Program-made: the position numbers and the translations under genes
DNA from: DASVTU01 sp036387415
Lineage (GTDB): Bacteria; Acidobacteriota; Blastocatellia; Pyrinomonadales; Pyrinomonadaceae
Length of the DNA: 64,000 nt
Direction of reading: 5' to 3'
Assembly: GCA_036387415.1 (NCBI GenBank)
Contig: DASVTU010000019.1
Coordinates: forward strand, 248,001 to 312,000
Notes under the pieces: generated by a model
Told to the model about the DNA's origin: nothing
The model's input: only the letters and a program-made list of their open reading frames with translations
Databases searched by the model: none
Shown: positions 40,858 through 50,733 of the stretch, in pieces
Layout of the letters: every line of letters begins with the position of its first letter
Numbering within the stretch: position 1 is the stretch's first letter

Positions 40858-43207
40858 AACATCCCTTCCCATCGCTCTAAAAAAATTGCTTCTCGTCGCG
40901 CTCGCAATTTCACTTCTCGCCGTCCCGCGTCCCGTCTCGGCCTGCGGCCCCTTCTCGCTCGAAGCTGTGTTCACCTTCAGGGCGCATCCAGACTTCCCTC
41001 TGGAACGTTTCGCACGCGGCGACATCGGCGTCCTTCAGCCGACCTATGCGCGCTCCTATCTCTTTGCGGCGTATCGTCACATGGCGGGCGCGGGCTTCAA
41101 CGAAGCGGAGCAGAAGGCGCTCGTCGCGCTCTGGAATGAACGTCTGGAAAACTACTGGGAAAGTCCCGCGACCAACTGGATTGCGCGTTGGGCGGAGATG
41201 AGAGCGCGCGTCGGCAGCGTCGGTAAAGCTCCGTCGATTGAGGTTTACCGTGCCACCGAAAAGCCCGACGAGCACGACACTTTTTATAATTGTCACGAAG
41301 ACGCCTTCATCACGGCGACCGCCACGCTCGACGAAAGAATCAAGAAGTTTGGCGCGGAACATCCTTCGCTCAAGAGTTGGGTCGAGGCACAAGACCAGGT
41401 TTTTGCCAACTGCTCCGAGGGTCAACGCATCCCTCCCTACGCGAGTGCGGACGCAGACCCGCTCATACGTGCCGACCGTGCCTACCAGATTGCCGCCGCC
41501 AACTTTTACGCCACACGCTTCGACGATGCACGCCGCGCCTTTGATGAAATTGCGCGTGATGCTTCGTCTCCGTGGCGCACCAGAGCCCCATATCTCGCGG
41601 CGCGTGCGATGCTGCGTAAGGGCAGTTTGAACGAAGAACCCGTCAAGACAGAGGCGTTCGGCGAGGCCGAGAAGCAGTTGCAGCGCGTGCTCGAAGACCG
41701 CAGCCTCGCCGCCACGCACGACGACGCGCGGAGGCTTTTGGGTCTCGTCCGCCTGCGTCTGCGACCCGCCGAGAGATTGCGCGAACTGGCGGAGTCGGCG
41801 CTTCGACGCGACGCGCAGAAGAGTTTGAAACAAGACGTGTTGGACTACACGCTCATACTCGACAAATTTATCAACGACGAACCCCCTCCCAGCGAAAGAA
41901 AGTTCAAAGACCTTCCAAACGTCGGCAGAGACGACGATGTGACAGATTGGGTGATGACCTTTCAGGTGACGGACGCCGACGCGCTTCGGCATTCCTTGCA
42001 GAAGTGGGAAAAGACCTCGACGCTTCCGTGGCTCGTCGCGTCGCTCTCGAAAATCAACGTCGGACACAAGGCTATCCCATCGCTTCTCGAAGCGGCGTCG
42101 CGTGTCGAACCGGAATCGGGGGCCTTCGTTTCCGTTGTCTTTCATAGCGTGCGACTGTTGACCGAAGCGGGGCGCGACGATGAGGCACGGCGGCGTCTGG
42201 ACGCATTGCTCACGCAAGACCGCGCGACGTTTCCGCCCTCCGCACTCAATCTGCTTTTGAGTCAGAGAATGCGACTGGCGCGCGACCTCGATGAATTTCT
42301 TCGCTTCGCGCAACGCGTGCCTTCCGCCTTCTCCTACAACGAGGACGGACGGCAACTGCCCGCCGACACGAAGGAGTTGGAGAAGGACGAGCACCTGAAA
42401 ACCTACGTCGGCGGGCGCACGCTCTTTGATGACGACGCGGCCAGCATCATGAATCGACACATGCCGCTCGCGCTCCTCAGAGATGCCGCACGCAGCAACG
42501 TGCTTCCAGATTCGTTGCGACGCGAGGTTGCCGTCGCCGCATGGGTTCGTGCCGTGTTGTTGAACGACAGAGAAGCGGATAGGGAGTTGACGCCGGTTCT
42601 GGTCGCGCTCGTACCGGAGATGCGTGGCTATCTCAATGCGGACGTTGACGGCACAGACGATGCGCGAAAGTTTTCTGCGCTCTACGCGATTCTGAAATTC
42701 CCCGGCGTGAGTCCATACGTCGGCGTGGGTGTCGCGCGCGAGACGCCCGTCAAAGAAATCGACAACTACCGCAACAATTGGTGGTGCTCGTTCGACATCG
42801 AAACCAGCCCTTCGACTTCTGAGAATGTTGAGAAAACTGCTGATTCGACCAGTAAAGACGCGGGTTCAACTGATAGTGCCAGTCGTGCCGCGACGCGCGC
42901 GCGAGCTTCTTCGTTCAAGTTCTTGAACGCGTCGCAAGTCGCTGCGGCGTCACGTGAGGGTGCGCGTCTCGCGTCTCTCGGCACGGCTCCGAATCATCTC
43001 TCGCGTCTCGCCGTCGAGTGGGGCAACAAATTTCCCGACGACCCGCGTGTGCCCGAAGCACTCCATCTCGCCGTGAAATCGACGCGCTACGGTTGCTCCG
43101 ACCAACAGACGGGCGCGCTCTCCAAAGCTGCACACACGCTTCTGCACAGGCGCTACCCCAGAAGCGAATGGACGAAGAAGACGCCCTACTGGTTCAAAGG
43201 AACTTAA
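40838..43207 (+). CDS. Large secreted protein of unknown function, helical-repeat type
   Basis: A 789-residue exported protein. Signal peptide about 1-36 (LLLVALAISLLAVPRPVSA) followed by CGPFSLEAVF. The body is mostly helical with TPR-like spacing of Ala/Leu/Arg-rich helices (YQIAAANFYATRFDDARRAF, PYLAARAMLRKG, EAEKQLQRVLEDRSLAATHD), and a Ser/Thr/Ala-rich segment near 660-690. The C terminus has LAVEWGNKFPDDPRVPEAL and a Trp-rich end. It always seems to be partnered with DUF3142 here, by a 20-bp overlap. I recognise no catalytic motif. Start ATG 40838 is chosen because the longer open frame upstream is out of character and overlaps the DUF3142 gene. Confidence 0.78.
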   Translation: MSSKTLKTSLPIALKKLLLVALAISLLAVPRPVSACGPFSLEAVFTFRAHPDFPLERFARGDIGVLQPTYARSYLFAAYRHMAGAGFNEAEQKALVALWNERLENYWESPATNWIARWAEMRARVGSVGKAPSIEVYRATEKPDEHDTFYNCHEDAFITATATLDERIKKFGAEHPSLKSWVEAQDQVFANCSEGQRIPPYASADADPLIRADRAYQIAAANFYATRFDDARRAFDEIARDASSPWRTRAPYLAARAMLRKGSLNEEPVKTEAFGEAEKQLQRVLEDRSLAATHDDARRLLGLVRLRLRPAERLRELAESALRRDAQKSLKQDVLDYTLILDKFINDEPPPSERKFKDLPNVGRDDDVTDWVMTFQVTDADALRHSLQKWEKTSTLPWLVASLSKINVGHKAIPSLLEAASRVEPESGAFVSVVFHSVRLLTEAGRDDEARRRLDALLTQDRATFPPSALNLLLSQRMRLARDLDEFLRFAQRVPSAFSYNEDGRQLPADTKELEKDEHLKTYVGGRTLFDDDAASIMNRHMPLALLRDAARSNVLPDSLRREVAVAAWVRAVLLNDREADRELTPVLVALVPEMRGYLNADVDGTDDARKFSALYAILKFPGVSPYVGVGVARETPVKEIDNYRNNWWCSFDIETSPSTSENVEKTADSTSKDAGSTDSASRAATRARASSFKFLNASQVAAASREGARLASLGTAPNHLSRLAVEWGNKFPDDPRVPEALHLAVKSTRYGCSDQQTGALSKAAHTLLHRRYPRSEWTKKTPYWFKGT

Positions 43208-43228
43208 AGAGAGCGGCGGAAGTCCAAA

Positions 43229-43302
43229 GTTCAGAGGCAAAAGGTAAGAAGCAAAACACGTCTTCACTTTTACCTTTTGCCTTTTTACTTTTGCCTTTTG
43301 CG
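43229..43302. repeat. Heptad inverted repeat H (GGCAAAA type)
   Basis: Left arm from 43236: GGCAAAA, GGTAAGA, AGCAAAA. Right arm from 43268: TTTTACC, TTTTGCC, TTTTTAC, TTTTGCC, TTTTGCG, in 7-bp phase. It lies 25 bp after the preceding stop and about 67 bp before the next start. Same family as the elements at 11922 and 54853. Confidence 0.88.
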
Positions 43303-43368
43303 GATGCGACGGCACATAATCTCCATTATCGAAATTCAAAACTCTGGACACGTTTTCAAGGAGGGCGC

Positions 43369-45462
<2,094 letters not shown>

Positions 45463-45516
45463 CAGCGACAGTTGCAGACGATTTCAGGCGCAAGTGCTTC
45501 TCATCATCCCAGGAGA

Positions 45517-45558
45517 AAGGCCGTGAGATGTAGGGAAATTGCTACATTTCACGGCCTT
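45517..45558. terminator. Bidirectional intrinsic terminator
   Basis: 17-bp stem, 45517-45533 and 45542-45558 (AAGGCCGTGAGATGTAG against its near-perfect complement, one G-T pair), with an 8-nt loop, flanked by a T-rich stretch on the plus side (CCTCTTATATTT). It lies between the convergent YyaL-type and RNase D genes. Confidence 0.85.
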
Positions 45559-45603
45559 CCTCTTATATTTGCCGACGGACTACCGTTTGACCGCTTGGCT
45601 CAT

Positions 45604-46488
45604 TTACAACTTGACCGCTTCGCTCAAAGCTTCCAGTAGTTCTTCACCGAAACGTTCGATTTTGGCTGTCCCCAAACCGTGAATCTCCGTGAGTGCTTCG
45701 AGCGAGACGGGTCTTGCGCGCGCGAGGTGTTCGAGCGTTTTGTCTGGACAAATCATGTACGCAGGTAAGCGCGAAGCGTTGGCACGCGCGAGCCTCCAAC
45801 TCTTCAAATGCGCGACGATTCTTTTCTCTTCGACGGTGAGCGGCACGGGCGGCGATTGCGGCGCGCGTCTCCTGCGAGGCGTCTTTCGTTCCCCACTGCT
45901 CGGCGCAAGAGTCGAGATTCGTAACGCGTCCTCCCACCTTCCTTGCTCCTGCAAAACGCGTCGAAGTTCATCGTAGACATGAAGTGTGATGTGCGCGTCG
46001 GCGGCAGCGTAGGCGAGTTGGTTCCTTGTGAGCGGGCGACGATGCCAGTTCGATTGGCGCAAAGTTTTATCCAGAGGCAAACCGAAAAGATGCTCGGAGA
46101 CTGCCGCTAAACTGTACGACGAAAGACTCAGCGCCATACGTGCCATTCTTAGCGTATCGACGAACGCGACCGGACGCAGCCCCGCTCCCATCAACACCAT
46201 CTCATCAAAACGCGCATTGTGCGCCGCCATCGACACATCGGGCGATTCGACCAACGGACGTAAAACCTCCGTCTCAACTTTGAGCGCATCAATCACCAAC
46301 ACAGACCCCTCGCGCGACGCAATCTGCACCAGCGACACGCGCCCGCACTTCAACTTCGGATCGAAGAAGGTTTCCGTGTCGAGACCGACCACCGTCTCGT
46401 CGCCGAGAGTCTTTAAGGCGTCGCGGGCGGCATCCGTGTCAGTGATAAAATTGAATAATGGTTCCACTGTCGGAATCATGCCGTTCAT
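45604..46488 (-). CDS. rnd: Ribonuclease D (3'-5' exonuclease with HRDC domain)
   Basis: A 294-residue exonuclease. The DEDDy catalytic motifs are ExoI VGLDTETFFDP, ExoII AHNARFDEMVL and ExoIII LAYAAADAHITL. The C-terminal HRDC domain (about 215-290) has VAHLKSWRLARANASRLPAYMI and LEALTEIHGLGTAKIERFGEELL. The family trims tRNA and other stable-RNA 3' ends. At 294 residues it carries one HRDC domain where enterobacterial RNase D has two. Start ATG 46488, with ATG 46479 as an alternative. It is convergent with the YyaL-type gene and lies downstream of a lipoprotein gene from which it is separated by a terminator. Confidence 0.93.
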   Translation of the reverse strand: MNGMIPTVEPLFNFITDTDAARDALKTLGDETVVGLDTETFFDPKLKCGRVSLVQIASREGSVLVIDALKVETEVLRPLVESPDVSMAAHNARFDEMVLMGAGLRPVAFVDTLRMARMALSLSSYSLAAVSEHLFGLPLDKTLRQSNWHRRPLTRNQLAYAAADAHITLHVYDELRRVLQEQGRWEDALRISTLAPSSGERKTPRRRRAPQSPPVPLTVEEKRIVAHLKSWRLARANASRLPAYMICPDKTLEHLARARPVSLEALTEIHGLGTAKIERFGEELLEALSEAVKL

Positions 46489-46563
46489 ACCCTAGACCGC
46501 CTGCACCATAACTTAATCAGCTTGACGCAATCGGAGATGAAGCTTTCCATTCCTCCGCAAACG

Positions 46564-46594
46564 AAAAGGCGCGCCAACACACAGCGCGCCTTTT
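46564..46594. terminator. Intrinsic terminator after the Asn-rich lipoprotein gene
   Basis: Perfect 11-bp stem AAAAGGCGCGC / GCGCGCCTTTT with a 9-nt loop. The A-run on one side and T-run on the other make it usable in both directions; on the minus strand it follows the lipoprotein stop by about 26 bp. Confidence 0.85.
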
Positions 46595-46620
46595 ACGTTC
46601 AGAAAATTCGACAAACAAGA

Positions 46621-47004
46621 TTACGGGGTGCGGTTCGCATTGGCATTCGCGGCACCAGTGCGATTCGTGTTGGCGGCGTTGCTGTTGCCCATGTTGCCGT
46701 TCATGTTGCTGTTGCCCATGTTGCTATTGGTGTTGCCACCCATGTTGCCGTTCATGTTGCCGTTGCCCATGTTGCCGTTCATATTGCCATTCATGTTTCC
46801 GGTGCCAGTGGTGCCAGTATTGCCTGTCGTGCCGGTGCCGGTCATGTTGGTGTTCGTCGTGTTGGTAGTCGTTGTCGTTGTGGTAGTAGTGGCGTTAGCG
46901 TTATTGGCGTTAGTGTTCGCGGTGTTGGTATTGTCCGCAGCAGTACAACCGGCCCAGAGACTGGCTACTGTGAGTAAAGCCAGAAGAGCTAAAGTTCGTC
47001 GCAT
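46621..47004 (-). CDS. Asn/Gly/Thr-rich low-complexity lipoprotein
   Basis: A 127-residue exported lipoprotein. Signal peptide with lipobox at residues about 16-20 (LWAGC). The mature protein is almost wholly low complexity: Asn/Thr/Ala runs (TTTTTTTTT near residue 40), Thr/Gly repeats, then short NMNGN and NMGN-type repeats about 70-105, ending with Asn/Ala. There are no aromatic or hydrophobic core residues, so it is probably disordered. AGGAGG lies 7 nt before ATG 47004. Its function is unknown; such proteins may act as envelope spacers. Slippage-prone coding repeats suggest variable length between strains. Confidence 0.8.
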   Translation of the reverse strand: MRRTLALLALLTVASLWAGCTAADNTNTANTNANNANATTTTTTTTTNTTNTNMTGTGTTGNTGTTGTGNMNGNMNGNMGNGNMNGNMGGNTNSNMGNSNMNGNMGNSNAANTNRTGAANANANRTP

Positions 47005-47199
47005 CGAGTTTCCTCCTGTACCCCCGCAGGGTCAGATTGTTGGGGAGCTGAGCGGGCTTTCGCGCTACGCTGAATGGTTTCCGCAAACAGCTCAGTGTCC
47101 AAGGTTTAGCCCCAGACGAAGACTTCCCACGCGCTCGAAATGCCGCCAATCGGGAGTTCGCCTATGAAGCCTGCTATTTTTCGCACAGACTCTTCAGGG

Positions 47200-47430
47200 C
47201 GCATAAAAATTCACCCTTCAGAATCAAGATTGCCGTAGCGACACTAAATTCGCTACTTTCAAAACATGCACGCGCTTTTTGGCGGTCATTGAGCACCCCC
47301 CTGCATTTCTGTCCGAAGACAGAGGGAGTGGGGCAAAACGCTTCATGCCCAACAGAAGCGCGCTCCTCGGAGACTTCCGGCTCGCGCGATCTTCCCCAAC
47401 CAAACTTGCCTGACTGTTTAAAGCGCGCGT
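47200..47430 (-). ncRNA. Candidate structured RNA, family unknown
   Basis: Three perfect stems occur within 130 bp: GTAGCGA/TCGCTAC (47235-47256), CTGTC/GACAG with a TTCG tetraloop on the complement (47309-47322, extended by C/G-rich arms) and CGCTTC/GAAGCG (47339-47360). Further G/C arms lie at 47355-47395. The TTCG loop favours the complement strand. It matches none of the 6S, tmRNA, SRP or RNase P hallmarks I know. Could also be a leader of the lipoprotein gene or chance structure. Confidence 0.25.
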
Positions 47431-47828
47431 AGTGTAACACTAGAATAGCCGGAAATACACGATTTTTTTTCCCACGTCAAGCCCCCAAGCCCCGTCTACG
47501 CCCCCCCTTGACCCGAAACCATCAACCATCAATTCAACAAAATGACCCACTGCAACCTCCGTCTAGCTCTTTCCAAAAATTTTCCATGAAGTTTTTTCCG
47601 ACATAGCTGCTCGGCGATAAAATGTTCCCGCTTTTGTCGCTTATGTCTACACATAAACCTAGTTAACAGAACAATTTAAGTACGAATTAGCATAATCCGA
47701 AGCTGATTTTTATGAGCTGACTTGTGTTAAACACCTTTCGGCTTTGAAATCGTGTCTCTGGAAGTTGTACGGATGACCGAAAGCGCCGCTGTTTCAAGGT
47801 AAATCTTGTCTTTCTAGAGCTTAAACGC

Positions 47829-47857
47829 TTGACTGGTTTGTAGAAAACCGCTATCTT
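47829..47857 (+). promoter_or_regulatory. Sigma-70-type promoter for the HD-GYP/GGDEF gene
   Basis: TTGACT (47829-47834), 17-bp spacer, TATCTT (47852-47857). The spacer begins with a small palindrome, GGTTT...AAACC, which could be an operator. A transcript from about 47864 would have a leader of about 140 nt. Confidence 0.6.
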
Positions 47858-48005
47858 GTTGTAGGCCAACCATGTTGGCATAGTTTTACAACCACTTGCC
47901 CTCTCAAACATCGCGCAACCAGACGGACGCGGATGTGTCGTGCGGCACCTCTCCTTCGGCAAACCTCTATTCTGACAAAAGCTGCTCCCGGAAGAATCCA
48001 CAACT

Positions 48006-50507
48006 ATGCCCAAAGATAATTGGAAAAGCCTTGCGCTGCTAGGCGGAGTTGCAGCATTGGGAACTGCACTCCTCGCATATTCGCTCTACGGTCTGTGGCA
48101 ACTGGACTGGAAAAGTCTTGCATGGTGCGCGGGGCTGCTGGTTCTGACCATTCCGGCGGGGCGATTCACCGTCTCGGTGATGAGCGCAGACGGGTCGAGC
48201 CAGAGCCGCAAGTCGGTCGCAGATGCTTTTGTGCTTCTCGCGGCGATGATGTACGGCGTCGTGCCTGCGACGCTGCTGGCAGGGGTTGACGGCATCGCTT
48301 CATTTCGTCGGAAGCAGAACCACCGCCAGGCGATTTTTTCGACGGGCGCGGCGGTAGTTTCGACGTTTGTCGCAGTTCTGCTCTACGAGGGGCTAAAAAG
48401 ATTGCTGGCCGCGGGCGACCCTACGCTTGTGAGCCAATCCGCGCCCCTCGGTCTGCTGTTGCTTCCGCTCTACGCGTTGGCGCTCGTCCAATACTTTCTC
48501 AGCACTTTCGCTTCGGCGGCTTTCAACGCCTTCGAGGAAGGACACATGCGTCTGACGATTTCGCGCGACAGTCTCATCTGGAGTTCGATGACGCATGTGG
48601 CGGGCGCATCGGCGGCGGCTCTGTTCTACTCTGCATGGCACGGCGGCGGCATCTCATATCTCTTTGTCGGTCTGTTAATCATCGCGCTGGTTTATCTGTT
48701 GTACCGTCTCAACGAACAACGCGTCGATGAGATTCGACGCGCCGAGGCGGACACACTCATCCACCTGCAACAGATGGCCGAATTGCATATGAACACTATC
48801 GAATCGCTCGCCATCGCGATTGATGCCAAAGACCAAACCACTCACGGGCACGTCCGTCGCACGCAGATTTATGCGATGGAACTCGGCAAACTCCTCGGCG
48901 TCAAGGATTCGGAGCTTGATGCGTTGCGGGCTGGCGCGTTGCTGCATGACGTTGGGAAGTTGGCCGTGCCGGAATATATCTTGAACAAGCCGGGGAAGCT
49001 GACGGCTGCCGAGTTCGAGAAGATGAAGGTTCACACGGTGGTCGGCGGCGACATCATCAAGCGCGTCAACTTTCCTTATCCGGTGGAAGATATTGTCCGT
49101 TTTCATCATGAGAAATGGGACGGCACAGGTTATCCGAGAGGACTCAAGAGCGAAGAGATTCCGCTTGTGGCGCGCATCATCGCGGTGGTCGATTTTTACG
49201 ACGCGACGCGTTGCGACCGTCCTTATCGTGTCGGCATGAAACGCGAGGATTCGTTGGCGTTGCTGCGTCGCATGGCGGGTTCGTCCTTCGACCCGCGCGT
49301 GGTCGATACGTTTCAAGAGCACATTGATTACTTCGACAGTCTGATTGCCGAGCAGGACATACAGGAACAGGTCGCTTCGGAAGACGAGATGACGAACGCG
49401 CGTCCAGATGCGGGTTTGGCCTCGGACATCCTCGGCGCACCCGACGACGCTTCGGGCTTCCGTTCGATTGCCGAAGCGCAACGCGAAGTTTTTGCGCTCC
49501 ACGAAATCGCGCAGACCATCGGCTCGTCGCTCAACTTACAGGACACCGTGACGCTCGTCTCAAGTAAACTCCGCGCCATCGTACCCTTCGACATATGCAT
49601 CATCTACATCGTCGATGAGAAGTCGGGCAAAGCACTCGCAGCGCATGTCGCGGGCGAACATACAGAAGTTTTTACGCGTAGGCGCGTGACCATTGGCGAA
49701 GGCATTACGGGATGGGTCATCGCCAATGCGCGTTCGATGTGCAACACATCGCCGGAACTCGATTTGGTCGGGTTGCCGGAAGATGTTTCGAGCAAGATTA
49801 AGGGAGTGCTCGTCTCGCCGCTCATCCGCGAAGACGGCGCGTTCGGAGCCATCACGCTCTACTCCACCAGTCGCGTCTCCTACACGACGGAACACGTGCG
49901 CCTTCTCGAATCGGTTTCGCAACACGCATCGAGCGCACTCAACAATGCGCTCATGTTCGAGAAGACCAAAGAGAGCGCACTCAATGACCCACTGACCGAC
50001 CTGCCGAACGCGCGCGCGCTTCACTCCATGCTTGAGCAGAAACTCGCGGAGTGCCAGCGTTTGAACCGTGAATCGTTAGCGGTTATCAGCATCGACCTTG
50101 ACGATTTCAAGCTCGTTAACAATCAGTACGGGCACGGCGTCGGCGACCGTCTGCTGGCGACGACGGCGGAGGTGATTAAGAAGCAGATGCGACAGATGGA
50201 TGTCTTGTCGCGTTATGCGGGCGACGAGTTTGTCGCGGTGATGCCGATGGCGTCGTTGGAGGTGGCGCAGATGGTGGCCGAGCGAATTCGCATGGCGGTC
50301 GAGACACATAAGTTTCCTGTACGGACGGGCAAAACGACGCAAATCGGTCTCAGTCTCGGTATCGCGTGTTTTCCCGCCGACGGTGAATCGGTGGCGAATC
50401 TCTTGATGGTTTCCGAGCGTAACATGCAACACGACAAGAACTCACGAAGACTCTCGCCGGGCATTTCGCCTTCAAACCAGATTGCGTCGATAGACGCTTT
50501 CCGCTGA
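48006..50507 (+). CDS. Membrane-bound HD-GYP, GAF and GGDEF cyclic-di-GMP protein
   Basis: An 833-residue protein likely to both make and degrade cyclic di-GMP. Residues 1-235 have about seven hydrophobic segments (MASE-like sensor). An HD-GYP phosphodiesterase follows (about 255-440) with the metal site LLHDVGK and the full HHEKWDGTGYP signature. A GAF domain spans about 495-640. The C-terminal GGDEF cyclase carries DPLTDLPNARAL and an AGDEF active loop (Gly to Ala at position one, often still active). No EAL domain. It has its own promoter and is followed by a perfect terminator, so it is monocistronic. The two opposing activities suggest the GAF or membrane input switches the output. Confidence 0.95.
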   Translation: MPKDNWKSLALLGGVAALGTALLAYSLYGLWQLDWKSLAWCAGLLVLTIPAGRFTVSVMSADGSSQSRKSVADAFVLLAAMMYGVVPATLLAGVDGIASFRRKQNHRQAIFSTGAAVVSTFVAVLLYEGLKRLLAAGDPTLVSQSAPLGLLLLPLYALALVQYFLSTFASAAFNAFEEGHMRLTISRDSLIWSSMTHVAGASAAALFYSAWHGGGISYLFVGLLIIALVYLLYRLNEQRVDEIRRAEADTLIHLQQMAELHMNTIESLAIAIDAKDQTTHGHVRRTQIYAMELGKLLGVKDSELDALRAGALLHDVGKLAVPEYILNKPGKLTAAEFEKMKVHTVVGGDIIKRVNFPYPVEDIVRFHHEKWDGTGYPRGLKSEEIPLVARIIAVVDFYDATRCDRPYRVGMKREDSLALLRRMAGSSFDPRVVDTFQEHIDYFDSLIAEQDIQEQVASEDEMTNARPDAGLASDILGAPDDASGFRSIAEAQREVFALHEIAQTIGSSLNLQDTVTLVSSKLRAIVPFDICIIYIVDEKSGKALAAHVAGEHTEVFTRRRVTIGEGITGWVIANARSMCNTSPELDLVGLPEDVSSKIKGVLVSPLIREDGAFGAITLYSTSRVSYTTEHVRLLESVSQHASSALNNALMFEKTKESALNDPLTDLPNARALHSMLEQKLAECQRLNRESLAVISIDLDDFKLVNNQYGHGVGDRLLATTAEVIKKQMRQMDVLSRYAGDEFVAVMPMASLEVAQMVAERIRMAVETHKFPVRTGKTTQIGLSLGIACFPADGESVANLLMVSERNMQHDKNSRRLSPGISPSNQIASIDAFR

Positions 50508-50536
50508 TTTATCTTCGACAAATCACCTCTCTTTCG

Positions 50537-50571
50537 ACGCACACTGTTCTGCAGAACAGTGTGCGTTTTTT
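50537..50571 (+). terminator. Perfect intrinsic terminator
   Basis: A 30-nt perfect palindrome (50537-50566, arms ACGCACACTGTTCTG and its complement) followed by a run of T to 50571. Terminates the HD-GYP/GGDEF transcript just before the pdh promoter. Confidence 0.93.
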
Positions 50572-50587
50572 CTGTCGGCGTCTCTTT

Positions 50588-50617
50588 TTGCGCGATGGCG
50601 TCTATCTCGCGTATAAT
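50588..50617 (+). promoter_or_regulatory. Sigma-70-type promoter of the pdh operon
   Basis: TTGCGC (50588-50593), 18-bp spacer, consensus TATAAT (50612-50617). The predicted start is near 50624, giving a leader of about 110 nt to the pdhA ATG. It lies immediately after the terminator of the preceding gene. Confidence 0.62.
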
Positions 50618-50733
50618 CTCGTTTCGTAATATCAACAATTCACTCGTCAGCAAAGATTTCGCTCCGGCCTCTTGCGCGTCGGAGTGTGTTGCTCAAAACG
50701 GCGCTCAACGTGAAGCGTCAGAGACAGTCGGCA

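Larger units (their letters stand above)
47005..48005. other. Thousand-base intergenic region
   Basis: The longest stretch without an assigned gene. Open frames inside it (for example 47174-47440 and 47687-48013, complement) lack coding character. The left half has several strong stems (see the RNA candidate), and an additional GAGCTGAG...CAGCTC pair near 47043-47095 lies in the leader of the lipoprotein gene. From 47440 to 47820 the sequence is AT-rich with no assigned feature. A good plus-strand promoter at 47829 serves the cyclic-di-GMP gene. Confidence 0.5.

Noticed and set aside
40910..42460. Long open frame antisense to the 789-residue secreted protein gene
   Set aside because: Same pattern of shadow coding; the plus-strand gene has a signal peptide, domain-like organisation and coupling to its neighbour.
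43018..43368. N-terminal extension of the YyaL-type gene
   Set aside because: It reads through the end of the preceding gene and heptad element H; ATG 43369 has a strong ribosome binding site and matches the family N terminus.
47174..47440. 88-codon minus-strand frame in the gene-free region
   Set aside because: Unnatural composition, no ribosome binding site, and it coincides with several perfect hairpins.
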